Shown one piece after another: positions 1-46,600 of a stretch of DNA of 64,000 nucleotides. How positions within the stretch are numbered: position 1 is the stretch's first letter; each line of letters opens with the position of its first letter. The stretch is taken from assembly GCA_013399115.1 (NCBI GenBank), contig VXAA01003926.1:157571-221570 (forward strand), written 5' to 3'. The notes under the pieces were generated by a model. That model worked only from the letters and a program-made list of their open reading frames with translations. It was not told the DNA's origin and ran no database searches. The DNA is from Anseranas semipalmata. Taxonomy: Eukaryota > Chordata > Aves > Anseriformes > Anseranatidae. Both the position numbers and the translations under genes were made by a program.

Positions 1-432
1 GCGTGATGACACTCAAGATAATCTGCTCCATGAGCTTCCCTGGTACCGAAGTCAGACTGACAGGCCTATAGTTTCCCGGGTCCTCCCTCCGGCCCTTCTT
101 GTAGATGGGCGTCACGTTTGCTAGCCGCCATTCGACTGGGACTTCCCCCGATAGCCAGGACTGCTGATAAATGATGGAAAGCGGCTTGGTCAGCACTTCC
201 GCCAGCTCTTTCAGCACCCTCGGGTGGATCTCATCCGGCCCCATCGACTTGCGTACATCTAAGTGGTGTAGCAGGTCACCAACCATTTCCTCGTGGATTA
301 TGAGGGCCACATCCTGCTCCCCGTCCCCTTCCAGCTCAGGGGGCTGAGTACTTGGAGAACAAGTGGTATTGCTGCTAAAGACTGAGGCAAAGAAGGCATT
401 AAGCACCTCAGCCTTTTCCTCATGAATGACCT
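1..432 (-). mobile_element. CR1 LINE ORF2 fragment (reverse transcriptase), open to the window edge
   Basis: Read on the minus strand, a frame without stop codons runs from about 420 to position 1 (about 140 codons). It contains motifs typical of bird CR1 reverse transcriptase, including MGPDEIHPRVLKEL, PVEWRLANVTPIYKKG and NYRPVSLTS, preceded by KAEVLNAFFASVFS. The element continues off the left edge and is truncated on its 5' side near 432. It lies downstream of POLR1A in the same orientation. The absence of stops or frameshifts suggests a fairly young insertion. Subfamily not assigned. Confidence 0.93.
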
Positions 433-1290
433 CTTAAGCTTCACTTAGAAGTGATATGAACACTTGGATGAATGAGTTATGTTGAACTCTTTAGAGATCT
501 AAAGAATATCACATCTCCACATAGAAAATGTGGCATAGATGGTATTCACAGCAGGACTATGAACACCTCTTAGGGATCTTGCTCAGCAAGTGGTCTGTAA
601 CACTACAGACTGCAGTCTGAAATTAAGAACCTTTTGTTACCACATTTGCTCTTTCCCATCTAACCACTTGAAAAACTGTATCCAACTAATTCTTTCCTGC
701 CTGTTCACAAAATGACATGTTTTTGAGAAATGCATAGCAGGTGTTAAGACTGGAGAAAGACACAAGGAAATCTTTTACGAAGAAGTCTGCGGAGTGAAAC
801 TGGAGAACTACTGGTCTAATGCATTTGTTAAGCTTCAGTGCAATCTGCAGTACATTTGACACACAGTTTTAAGGCTCTCAGGCAGAATGGAGTCCATCAA
901 GATATTCCACAGAGGCTCTTTCACAATCCCAAGCCAACGTTTCCCACTATCTGATCTAATCCCTTTAGTGCAGCTCCACTGGAAGCAGGAGGTCCTCTGC
1001 TGGTTAAGTGAGTTCTGGCACATATCTGCTAGCTGAGGGGTACCACAGAAAACGGTGGAGGGTTGAAATCAGTCAGACGATGTGCCCATACAGTAGGTAG
1101 TGAGCAAATTTTTAACAACTTGTGCGCATTTCATTCTGATTAAAACCAAATGTATAAACAAGAGTCTGATTTCTGAAGAGCGGCTAATAGCTCTCGGCTA
1201 TTTAACAGCCATCAAAGCAATGGCTGTTGGTCGCGTGACCAAATTCCCTCAGTAACATAGTCACGCAGTAGTGTGTTCATAATATTTCTT
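433..1290. other. Intergenic flank downstream of POLR1A
   Basis: I see no gene here. The stretch is AT-rich single-copy-looking sequence between the CR1 fragment and the candidate poly(A) signals of POLR1A. Its only notable content is a cluster of short inverted repeats at 1177-1242, listed separately. Confidence 0.6.
1177..1242. repeat. Cluster of three short stem-loops
   Basis: Three inverted repeats lie close together. AGAGC (1177-1181) pairs with GCTCT (1190-1194). ACAGCCAT (1205-1212) pairs perfectly with ATGGCTGT (1220-1227) around a 7-nt loop. TTGGTC (1227-1232) pairs with GACCAA (1237-1242) around GCGT. They lie about 60-125 nt beyond the distal candidate poly(A) signal of POLR1A, on its downstream side. 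Function unknown. Confidence 0.6.
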
Positions 1291-1300
1291 TATAATGTCC

Positions 1301-1306
1301 TTTATT
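1301..1306 (-). terminator. POLR1A: Candidate distal poly(A) signal of POLR1A
   Basis: TTTATT on the plus strand is AATAAA in the sense of POLR1A, about 700 nt after its stop codon. Use of this site is inferred, not shown. Confidence 0.4.
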
Positions 1307-2001
1307 AAGCAACCTTTTTGATACAAAACATTTAAGCAAAAATAGCTTGAAAACTCTGTTTTACTAATTCTTACACGACTGTTTTGTACAGTCACTGTTA
1401 CAGCTGCTCACACTGCCATTTAAGGAATAAACCTTTATCGAATGTCAGGTTTCTCACTGTGTCAGGATCTGTTCCATACAAAGAAGCTGCAAAGGCAGAC
1501 ATTGGAAGATGCCTATAGAATGCACGAAAACTCTGAATTCATGTCTTTGGCTAATAAAGAAATATACTGTGTCACAACCATGTGGCAACTGGCACTACTC
1601 ACCCAGATGGAATTCTGCCCCACAAAATTCAGACAGCATAAACAGATTCTACTTTGATTTCTGCCTGCCAAGGTTGTTGCACAGCCTGTTTGAGACCCAG
1701 ACAGTCTCCTTCATTTTATTCTTTTCTATGTAAGCCAATAATCTCACTTTTTACATTAATGAACACTAAATGAATGTTTCTTTGGGCCAAAGGACAGCTC
1801 CTATAGGTGCAAACATTCTCATTAGATAGATTAGGCTCATCAGGTATCCAGATTAACACATCTATTGGCATAGGAAAGATGACTGGACACACAGCATGTG
1901 CACTTGTTACAGATACTGTAGGCACAGCTGTAGAGCATATATATACATATACATCTTAGGATGAACTCTTTAACCAGAATGCTTAAGTTATAGACAAAAC
2001 A
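1307..2001 (-). other. POLR1A: POLR1A 3' untranslated region (extent uncertain)
   Basis: This is the non-coding sequence after the POLR1A stop codon at 2002-2004. Two AATAAA motifs in the sense strand (1715-1720 and 1301-1306) mark possible ends, giving a 3' UTR of about 300 or 700 nt. No other gene is visible in it. Confidence 0.5.
1715..1720 (-). terminator. POLR1A: Candidate proximal poly(A) signal of POLR1A
   Basis: AATAAA on the minus strand, about 285 nt after the POLR1A stop codon. It is the first canonical hexamer I see downstream of the stop. Confidence 0.5.
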
Positions 2002-37356
<35,355 letters not shown>

Positions 37357-37577
37357 GGCGAACGGGCGAGTCTTCCCCGGCCAGCGCTTGCCCCAGCTCT
37401 GCAGCCGCGGCTCCTGCGCCACGGGCAGCACCACGCGGTCCCGGCGGCGGGGGGCAGGCGGGGCCGGCCGGTACCACTGCCGAGGGGAGGCCGGAAGAAG
37501 AGCTCATTCCCCGTGCGCCTCCCCGCCACAGGAGTGGTACCGCCCTCCTTCCCAGAAGACACGGCGCGAGCGCCGAC
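37357..37577. promoter_or_regulatory. Bidirectional CpG-island promoter between POLR1A and PTCD3
   Basis: The two start codons are 221 bp apart and point away from each other. The interval is GC- and CpG-rich and has no TATA box. An ETS core CCGGAAG lies at 37491-37497. The PTCD3 start codon sits in CGACATGGCGGC, close to the YY1 motif found at many housekeeping starts. Both 5' UTRs and transcription starts must lie here or nearby; exact starts cannot be read from sequence. Confidence 0.8.
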
Positions 37578-37672
37578 ATGGCGGCGCGGCGGCTGGGAGC
37601 GGGCTCCTGGCAGCAGATGGTATCGCTGAGCAGGCGGTGCTGCTTACCGGGCGGGAGGCGGCAGTGCTACCG
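37578..37672 (+). CDS. PTCD3: PTCD3 coding exon 1 (targeting signal)
   Basis: Residues 1-32, an Arg-rich presequence ending RRQCYR. Poorly conserved in sequence, as presequences are. The ATG is the first in frame. Donor GTAAGG. Confidence 0.85.
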
Positions 37673-40600
37673 GTAAGGTTCCGCTGTTCCCTCAGCGGAG
37701 CGAAGGGAAGGGTCCGGCGGCGGCGGCGGTGCCGTCGTGAAGGAACCAGCGGGGGGGGNNNNNNNNNNNNNNNNNGGGGGGGGGAAGGGAGTTGAGGCGC
37801 GAAAAGCCGCGCATGCGCAGTGGGGCGGTTCCGCGCCGCTGGGCTCTGAGCATGCGCAGTGGGGCCTCGGGGCTGCGGCTGAGGCGAGCCGGGGCGGCGT
37901 GGGGCGGGCCGGGCTTGGGAAGCGCTTTTTGTGGAGTTTTCTGTTAGGTCTGCTGGGTCCTGCTGTCCCTTCGCGCCCAGGAGTGGGCTGGAGGTGTTAA
38001 AGTGATTCTTACGGGTGAATCTCGTGAAAAAGCAGATGGGGAGTGGGGGGTTGCCTTAAAGGTATGCCCCAACTGGAAGGGTCCTGTGCCAGCTGTACTA
38101 GCTGCTTGTGGGCAAAACTTAACTTACATCGGAGATGGCAGAGGCGTAACCAGTAAGATTCATATGTGACGTATGGGAGCAAAGCATACAGGCATGTTAA
38201 TAGCATCTCCTTTAGGGTCAAGGTCAGCGTTAAAGCACATTCCACCGTCAAGAGTTGCAGTAAGGCTTTAGTGTTAGAATGCTCCGTGAGGGGGGGAAAG
38301 GTATCTTAATGTAAGGTTTAGCTTATGTTAAAAGCACTAAAACCTGAGCAATTGTAAGGCATTGTGTCCAATTCTGAACTGGGTGCACAGCAGGAGCAAG
38401 ATTGTGCAGATGTGCCTTCTACAGCTGTGGTTTTGTGAGTGAGCTCTCTGCAGCTCTGTAGGGACTGGGCATCTGTGAATTCATGATAACTACCCTAAAG
38501 CCATGATAACTGCAAAAACAATTACAAAATATTCAATGCAATTTTATTTCTGTAATCTCTTGTTTCCAGAAATTAGGCCAATAAGAGAAACATCAAATGT
38601 GAGTCTTATGATAATAATTTGGGGTTAGTAACAGTACAGTGTTTCCAGTTACCTTTTCCCCATTAATGTTTTAATTGATTTTGACTTGTAGTCCGGAATT
38701 TCATTAATATAGTTTTGCTGTATTAGTGTGATTACTATACATTCAAAGCTCTGATTGGTTTGTAGGTGCTCTTCTAGTAGTACAGCTCTTGGGAAGACTG
38801 ATGAAAATTCAGAAGGTATGATGTTTTAATTACTTGTTTCTTCCCCCCCTTTTTTTTTTTTTATGATTTCCACACAGCATAGTCTATCATGAAATAAAGA
38901 TAGTTGTGCAGAGATTTCCTGGCTTAATTTGCTTGATTACCCTCACCACCAGCCAGCTCTCTGATCAGAGAGCATGAATCGAGTTGTTCACTTCCATGAG
39001 CTGTCCAGTTGCTCTTTCAAGCAGAATAAAATTGATATCCACAACATCCAATAGTAAGGAGTTTTTCACCTTGGTCCTGAGAGTTTTATTCATGTTCTTG
39101 CTTCTTCTCCATATTCCTTATCATACTGCTGCTGCAAGCTGTGGGAGAAGAGCAGACAGCTCATGGAAGAGTCAATACAGAGGCAGTGGGAAAAGTGCCT
39201 CTGCAGTGCCTCTGAGGGTTGTAATCGGGAATTCCTGCATATTCCTTTGTGAATGAGTTTGCTAAGGTGTTTTACTAACAACCTTTAGCTTCTTTTGTCA
39301 TTGTTGTTTTTTTGTTTTTTCCCCTCCTTGGGAAAGCTGGAATGATTGACATTGATGGCAGAAAGAACAGAGCAGGGGTAGGAGCTGGAAGTGGAGTGGG
39401 CACTTTGCTGCACTATTCAGGCAGGCTGAATTGGAGAAGACAAATGGGCAGAGACAGCAGACTTCAAAGTGGGGGACTGAGAGTAGGAAAGCAAAAGGCT
39501 GGGGAAGGTTGGAGCTCAAGCTGGAAGGTATGGGATGAGGATCATTGAGGAAATGTGGATGAGTAAGTGGATAGATCTCTTTGAGGTAGAAAAAAACCTC
39601 AGGGCCCTGATCCTGTCTGGATATAGGACTGCTAATCTCCCTGCCAGCCTCTTCTGTTACCATTGCAATAAATTGTGGCCTATATCAGACTGTGGCTTTG
39701 AAGACTTTGCTTAAATACTTTCAGCTATATTAGCTCACATCATCAATTTTCGATAGGTCAAGGTTTTCTCTGGACATCTGTTAACTTCTAATAACAATTT
39801 TAATATTGTTTCTTATAGTTACTCAAGAAGAAATTGTACTCCCACGAAGGAAAACCTGGTGAGTGTTTATTGTTGGAATATCTCTTGGCCTGGGAAAAAA
39901 AAAATCATTGCTAGACAGCTAAATGTAATCTGTCTGTGAATGAGACTGGAACATGGTTGTACCAAAAACAGTCTTGCGTTGCTGCCTACTGCAAGAGAAG
40001 GTTGTTTTTTTTTTTTTTTCTCCTCTAAGAGGAAACAACTTATCTTGCTTATAATTAGTATTTTACTTGAAGGTGTACTACAGAGTTGAAAAAGAAAAGG
40101 CAGGTTGCTATAATGTTAAATTTAACATCCCAGAAGTGGCTTTGCTGCTGACTGGGAGCTCTGGGAATATTTTTGACTATTCTTGTTAGTGCAGAGTATG
40201 TACAATCTGTTCCTGCCCCCTCTTTTAAAAACAGTTATAAGGATTGCAGTTGTAAGCATAGTTCTGTTATTTTGCAAAAGATCACATTTGCTAGAAATGT
40301 GCAAATTCAATTTAATTTGGCTGCCTGTGTGTAGGAATGTTTCTTTCAGCAAAATAAACATGGCCACTGACAGCCTGCTGAATAAAATCCTGTTTAGAAA
40401 TGATACAGTTGAGCAAAAGCTATTTTGTTGTGATTCTCATAATACTCTAAAGAACTTAAGCTGAAATTGCATGACTGTACAGCGAAAAATAAATTTATAG
40501 CTAAATGGTGTCTGTGTGCATACCCAAAATAAGACCACCTTCATCTAAATGCTTTCAGTGGCCTGTTCCTTATTTGCTTGAAACACAGCCGAAGACTTAA

Positions 40601-43600
40601 GGATCCATAGACAGAAGAGTCACAAGCAATATAGCTTTTTTTTTTTCTCTCCCAAGATTCCTCTTGGAGAGGGACTCATGTATCCATACCTCAGAGCTGG
40701 GATAGTCTTAAGGAGCTCTGAGATGAGCATTCCAGGGAATTCTTTCTCTGTCACTTCCCTATTTTCTCTGTTTGATAATGTATAAATAAGGTAAGTGGTG
40801 GTAGCAGAAAATATGCACATTTTTCTGGTTTTCCTCAAAGTCTTGTCTTTTTCTGGTAGTTCCAGGACTGAGTATGTTTTTGTGGTTGAATTTTCCATCC
40901 CGTTGTGAAAAATGGTATTTTGTAAGTGAAGCAAAACCATTATTTTCTAGAACTAAAAATCCTTACAGGCCACAACAATCCTGTACTTGTTCTGCCTAAA
41001 ATGTAATACATAACATTAAAAGTCTGCACCCTGGTATTAATCAAAGCTTTTTTTACGTTTAGGGATAAACTAGCGGTTCTCCAAACATTGGCTTCTACTG
41101 TGAATAGGGTAAGTAGTTTTGTTATGATCATGGATACGGGTGGAGTTGTTCATCATCTCGCATGCTAGCCTGTTGCTCTGGAGGCTTTTACTTCTGCCTT
41201 GGCCAGACACGAAAGACAGGACTTTTGCATCTGTTTTTTACAGGATTTTCTCTTTTGCTCATCACTTTTTGCTGTGTCCTTAAAGTTTCGTTCTACTGCA
41301 GAGAGAGCTGTAACTTACCAGTAAAGGCTGTGATATTTTGATAAGGCTTTTGCTAACATCGGGAGCAAGTTCTTTTACCAGTTTAGCTTTCCAGTCCAGG
41401 CTGCCTCTTGCCAATCTCAGTCTAGAACATAAGCCTTCCAAAGAGTGTCTACTCTTGCTAGGCAACAGTTGTTAATGCTGTGATGCATTGCTTTAACACT
41501 GTTTGGAATTCTGGAAATGGAATCTGATCCTGCAAGTCCCATCAGCTCTCCTGAGACCATTACAGTTGGGGGTCCTACTTGCTTTGCACTCACTGTTTGT
41601 CGTCTTGTAGTAAGGACCCTTTTGTGGTTGCCGTGCTAGCCTGCATGTATGTGCATAACAGAAATGCTTTTTAAACAGTTTCCAAACAGGCTAACCCATT
41701 TTGAACAAGTGGAGTTCTTACAAAATGCAGATCAGGTGGTGGTTATGATGGAACTGTTCGTTGTGCCTTATATCCCTTGAAACAGTGGGATATATCTACA
41801 GCATGCCTGTGTATGTAACTGTAAACATTTCAGTCCTGGGTTCTCCTTCCTACAGGATCCTACTGCTGCTCATTATATGTTCCAGGATGACCCTTACCTA
41901 ATGCCAAGAAATTCAGCCAATGCTGTGAGTATTTCCTTCGAAACCATTGATAGCTTCCTTCTCCCTTTCCCAGGCTATGAGAACACTATCTATTTGAAGT
42001 CTTGTTTTAATTACAAAAGAAAATGAAAATTCAGAATTCTGGAGGGGGGATTCATGTTTTTTTTTTTTTTCCTCTGTGTATGTCCGAACACAACTGTAAC
42101 ATTTTCTGAACAAACCCATCCTGCACACACAAAGTTATCTTCCTTTTTTTTTTTTTTTATTTATTTATTTATCTTCCGTCTGCTACAGCTCTGTTACCAT
42201 TCCTGTGGGTTAGTGGCTTACCTGCTGAGCTGCCCTGTTTCTCCATGTTCTTAGTCCATTAAATAACTCCCTACAGTAATTCTTTGGCTGAGGCATTCAA
42301 CCTGTTAAAGCTGTGTTTGTATACATTGGTTATAGAATGTGAATAAGTGGTATTGCAAGTGTTGAGATTTTGTGCATATAGTTAAATCTGAATTATATGT
42401 GAATTAAAACAGATGGTTACTGGTATGCCTGTTACTATATAGACTGCATGTGATTAATTAATTGTCATGGCTAACCCCCAGGAATTCTAGTTTAATTCAC
42501 AGAATAGCTATTTGGTAACAAGTTTATGGAAATAGCAGTAATGAGATAATAATAGAAAGGAAGAAGGAAAGGAGTCTTTCTTTCCATGATGTTATCTTTG
42601 CATGAGATTAAAGAGTGTGAAGCTGAGGAGGGAGAAAGCAGAAATGAAAATGAGGACAAGAAAAAAGTGCTGTGTGTGATACTAGAGCATGGTTAGAGCT
42701 GAGATATGTTTTGGCAAATCGGCGATACAGCTAGGAGAGGGCTTGAGCAGTTCTTTGGCATACCAGCCATGCATTGAGGCTGCAGGAGGCTGTCAAATGT
42801 CAAGAGTTTTAAAAGAAACAGGGATGGGAGGGGCTGACGTTAGAACTTGGGAAAAGAGGTGAATGAGAATTGGGTGATGTCAGTGATGCTCCTGAAAATG
42901 AAAAATGGAGGGAAACTTCTGTGTGTCATACCTCTAAAAAGAGAGATGATCTTGACCTTGAGGTAGTAATGCAACATTTCAGATGCGTTTGATACAGAAC
43001 TTCATTCCTTGACTAAGTAACAGAGAAGTAAATTACGTCTAAATCAAAGAATGGACACCCTTACATTGGCATAATACCAGAAAATTTATCTGGAATGTTG
43101 TCTTGTCCCTGTGTTTTTACTAAGTTGAAGAGATGGTGTGTGTTTAATTTGGTCCCATCAGAACGCTCAGTGTTATGGAAACTGTTTTTCCTCGCTCTCA
43201 GCCTTTTAGTTACATGTTTTTTCATCAAACTCTTGTTCTTTCTTCTTCCTATGCAGCGTCTACTTTCATTATCAAAGGAGTCTGGGAGAAATGCTGCAAA
43301 ATACATTATTAAGCAATTTCCTCAATATTTTGACAAGATTGTTGCCGAACCTAATATACCAGTAAGCTTTTTGCTTTTCATTTTCATTGTATTTGTGCTT
43401 TGTCAGGTAGTGAAATCAACTGTTAGACTGGGCCAAAACTAATGTAAAAAGATAATTTTGTTAATTGGTTTGCAGACAGCTATGAAAGAAGTGCTGTATT
43501 TTCATTGTTTCTGAAGTGAACATTTTTCCTTAGGAATTCAATATCATCTCAGGCTCTTCAGATAAAAGTAAGAAAAGAAATGTTTTCTAGATGTTGACTT

Positions 43601-46600
43601 CAAGTATGAAAGTGGAAGATTGGACATGTGGTCCTTCATCATCAAAAGGACTGCTGCTGTTAGGCTGGGAGAGCCTAACAAAGGCTCTTAGCTAGTGAAA
43701 GATTATCAAAGCAGTGTACTGGGTGAAGAGTAAACATACTTGGTTAGGGTTTTAGCGATGAGAAGGTCTGAGCATGTGCTTAACTTGTCCTCTATGCTTT
43801 TAGTGTTTGATGCCTGAGATTCTCACGCCTCAGATTGAAGGAATGAGTGAGGAAGCTCTAAAAGAGCATATCCACCTCAGAATGGTGAAAGCCTCTGTGG
43901 ACCTGTTTGATCAGCTCCTGCAAGCAGGTATGTGGTCACCAGCCAGATTCTGAGCTGGAGCTCTACTTAAATTGTGCAAAAAGTGTTTAAGTAGTTGGCA
44001 CAAGCTAACGTGAGTTAGTCAGCTTAAATCAGAACTGCAGAGGTAACTGCTTCATGTGTTCTCACTCCTCTTGCCTGCTTTAATTTGCCTGTGAGGGAGC
44101 ATAGTTTAACCCATGCATAATGAGAACATTCCCTGCTGCTTGGTGTAACTACATCCAGAGGATATGTGGATACCTATGCTTCATATGGAGGTAATTTTCA
44201 TGACTATGTTGCTGATTTTTTCACAACTGTCTTTGGTCTGGTGAACTGGTTCTCCAGAATTACTAGGCCCTCCATATCCACTGCTTGTCTGACATCATTC
44301 TGGTGATAGAGAGAACAAATAGTTTCCTGATCAAGAGGCAGATGATACAAGACGGTACAGTTCTTTACTGCAGTTCTTTACTGCTGTGGTAGACTGGTAC
44401 AGCATACCAGCTGAGTGCCCCGTCTGTGCCCTGCCCTCAGTAAATGAGTCTTTCTCAGTTCCTCCTTAGTCTGGATCTTATCTCCATCGTGGGCAAGTGA
44501 GGAGGCAGTAGAAAACTAACTGCCACATCCTCTGAAGGAGGAATACTTGCTGGGAAGGTGAGACCTTCTCATATCCACTGAAAGATGAAAAGAAGATTCC
44601 ATCAAATCACTCTTTTGTTTTCTTGGTTTTAAATCTGTTTCATAGGAAGTAGATCACCCAGTAGTCTTTGCAGCAAGCTGTATCCATGGAGTAGTTATGA
44701 AAAGCACTTGACATTTCAGTTGTGTTGTGCTTGTGCTGCTTCACGGTTTTGGCTGCCAGCTGCTACTCCCTTCTCCCACTTGGTCAGGAAAACTCTACCC
44801 TTTTAGTGTCATTAATAGAAAAACAGATCCACAAGTTCACTGTTAAAATTGTCTTCTGCTGTAAGTGGTTTCAAGGAAGTTTTAATTCAGGTTTACAGAC
44901 TTGTAGAGAACATCTTTGTCAGAAGAGAACAAAGCAGTGTTCAAAGGTGATCTGATATGGCTGTACATTGAACAATATGTTTTTTACTTTCTGTGACTGC
45001 TGTATGTCATTATTTCCTGTAGGTACCCCTGTATCTCTGGAGACCACAAACAGCCTTTTAGATTTGTTATGCTTCTATGGAGATGGAGAATCTACTCAGG
45101 AAGAACAACAACATGAAGAAAAAGAGGATTTGGAAGAATCGGGGGTATGAAAAACCTGTTGAGCTCTATTTATTTCTTTCATAAGTTGTGAGAGTGTATG
45201 GAGGTGATGTCAAGATTTTTGTACTGTGACTACCTACCTGGAAGATGGTGTGAGGTGGGTCAGATACAATCAACATCCCCTAGAAATACAGCAGTTAAAA
45301 AAAATCCTGTGTCTGACCTACTAGCAAAAGTAGTTTCCCTAAAGCTGAACTTAGTGGCTGGAACCCTGTATTGGCTTAGTGCTGCTGAACTGTGTTTAAA
45401 TACATGTTTCTCACTGAAAGCTTTGGTTTTATAGCTCACCTCCAAAGACAACCTGTAGTACCTCTAACGTAGATGAGCATGTTCATTTTATTCCAGTCGG
45501 AACCCTAATAACTGGGTTTTAATGAAGTTGAGGGCTTCTTGTGAAGAGCTCAGCGTATCAGGTCACTGGATGCAGCAGTAGATGTGTTACACAGTACCTG
45601 TCCCTGGGAGGATTGTTGAGGGAGAAAAGGTTTTATACGTGATGTGATACAGTCTAATTATTCTCACCAGCTCCAATATATAATTAAATTATATATAATT
45701 TGCCTTGTTAGTATGTTTAATAACATAAGCAGTATTCTTAATCTAATTTCTGTTTCCCAGACATTATAATATAACTCATTTTAATTTAACTCATTAAAAA
45801 AAAAAAAACAAAAAAACAGCTTTGGTAGCATATAAATTGCTACTGAACTTCTGTGTTGTTACCAAAACACATCATATGATGTTTAATCACAACTTTGAAT
45901 TCTGAGAAACTCATTTCTGCAAAAATCTCTTCAGGTGAATGCTTCAGAGCAGAAAACTCCAAAGAGACAACTCCAAAGAGGTTCACGCTCATCTGGCTCT
46001 AGATGGAGGTATAGAAAATGTTGCTGATATTCCTGTATTCAGTGGACTGTGCACCTGCATTGTTGTTGTAAAACTGACTTAAAGCCCATACTTGCAGGTA
46101 TTACTTGTTAAATACAGCTCCTTTTAAAGTGTTGATGGAGGTCTAGTAAGCAATTGTAGAATAGCTCAAAGCATGAGGACTAATGTATTTGAATGTCAGC
46201 CCTTAGGAGTACAGCCCCTTATTTTGTTCTGTATTTTGAATTGTTTTCATAAAGGTATCTTTTATTGAGTTCTTTAACATTCAGCTTGTTTGTTGATTCT
46301 AGGGAGAACAGCAACGCTGAGAGGATATTTAAGATAATGCCAGAGAGGAATGCACACTCGTATTGCACAATGATCCGTGGGATGGTCAAGGTAAAGTTAT
46401 CTTTCAGCGCTGGGAGGTGGTTTTTAACCTTCTGAAATCTCACATATAGAGATTGTTTATTTTCTTTGTTCATTTGTTTTTTTTTTTTCTAGCATGGGGC
46501 TTCTGCTAAAGCGTATGACACCTACATAGACTTGCTGAATGAAAGGCACAAGGGTAAGTGTCTGCTCGTTTTGATTTATGGTCTTCTGAGTAGCAGAAAC

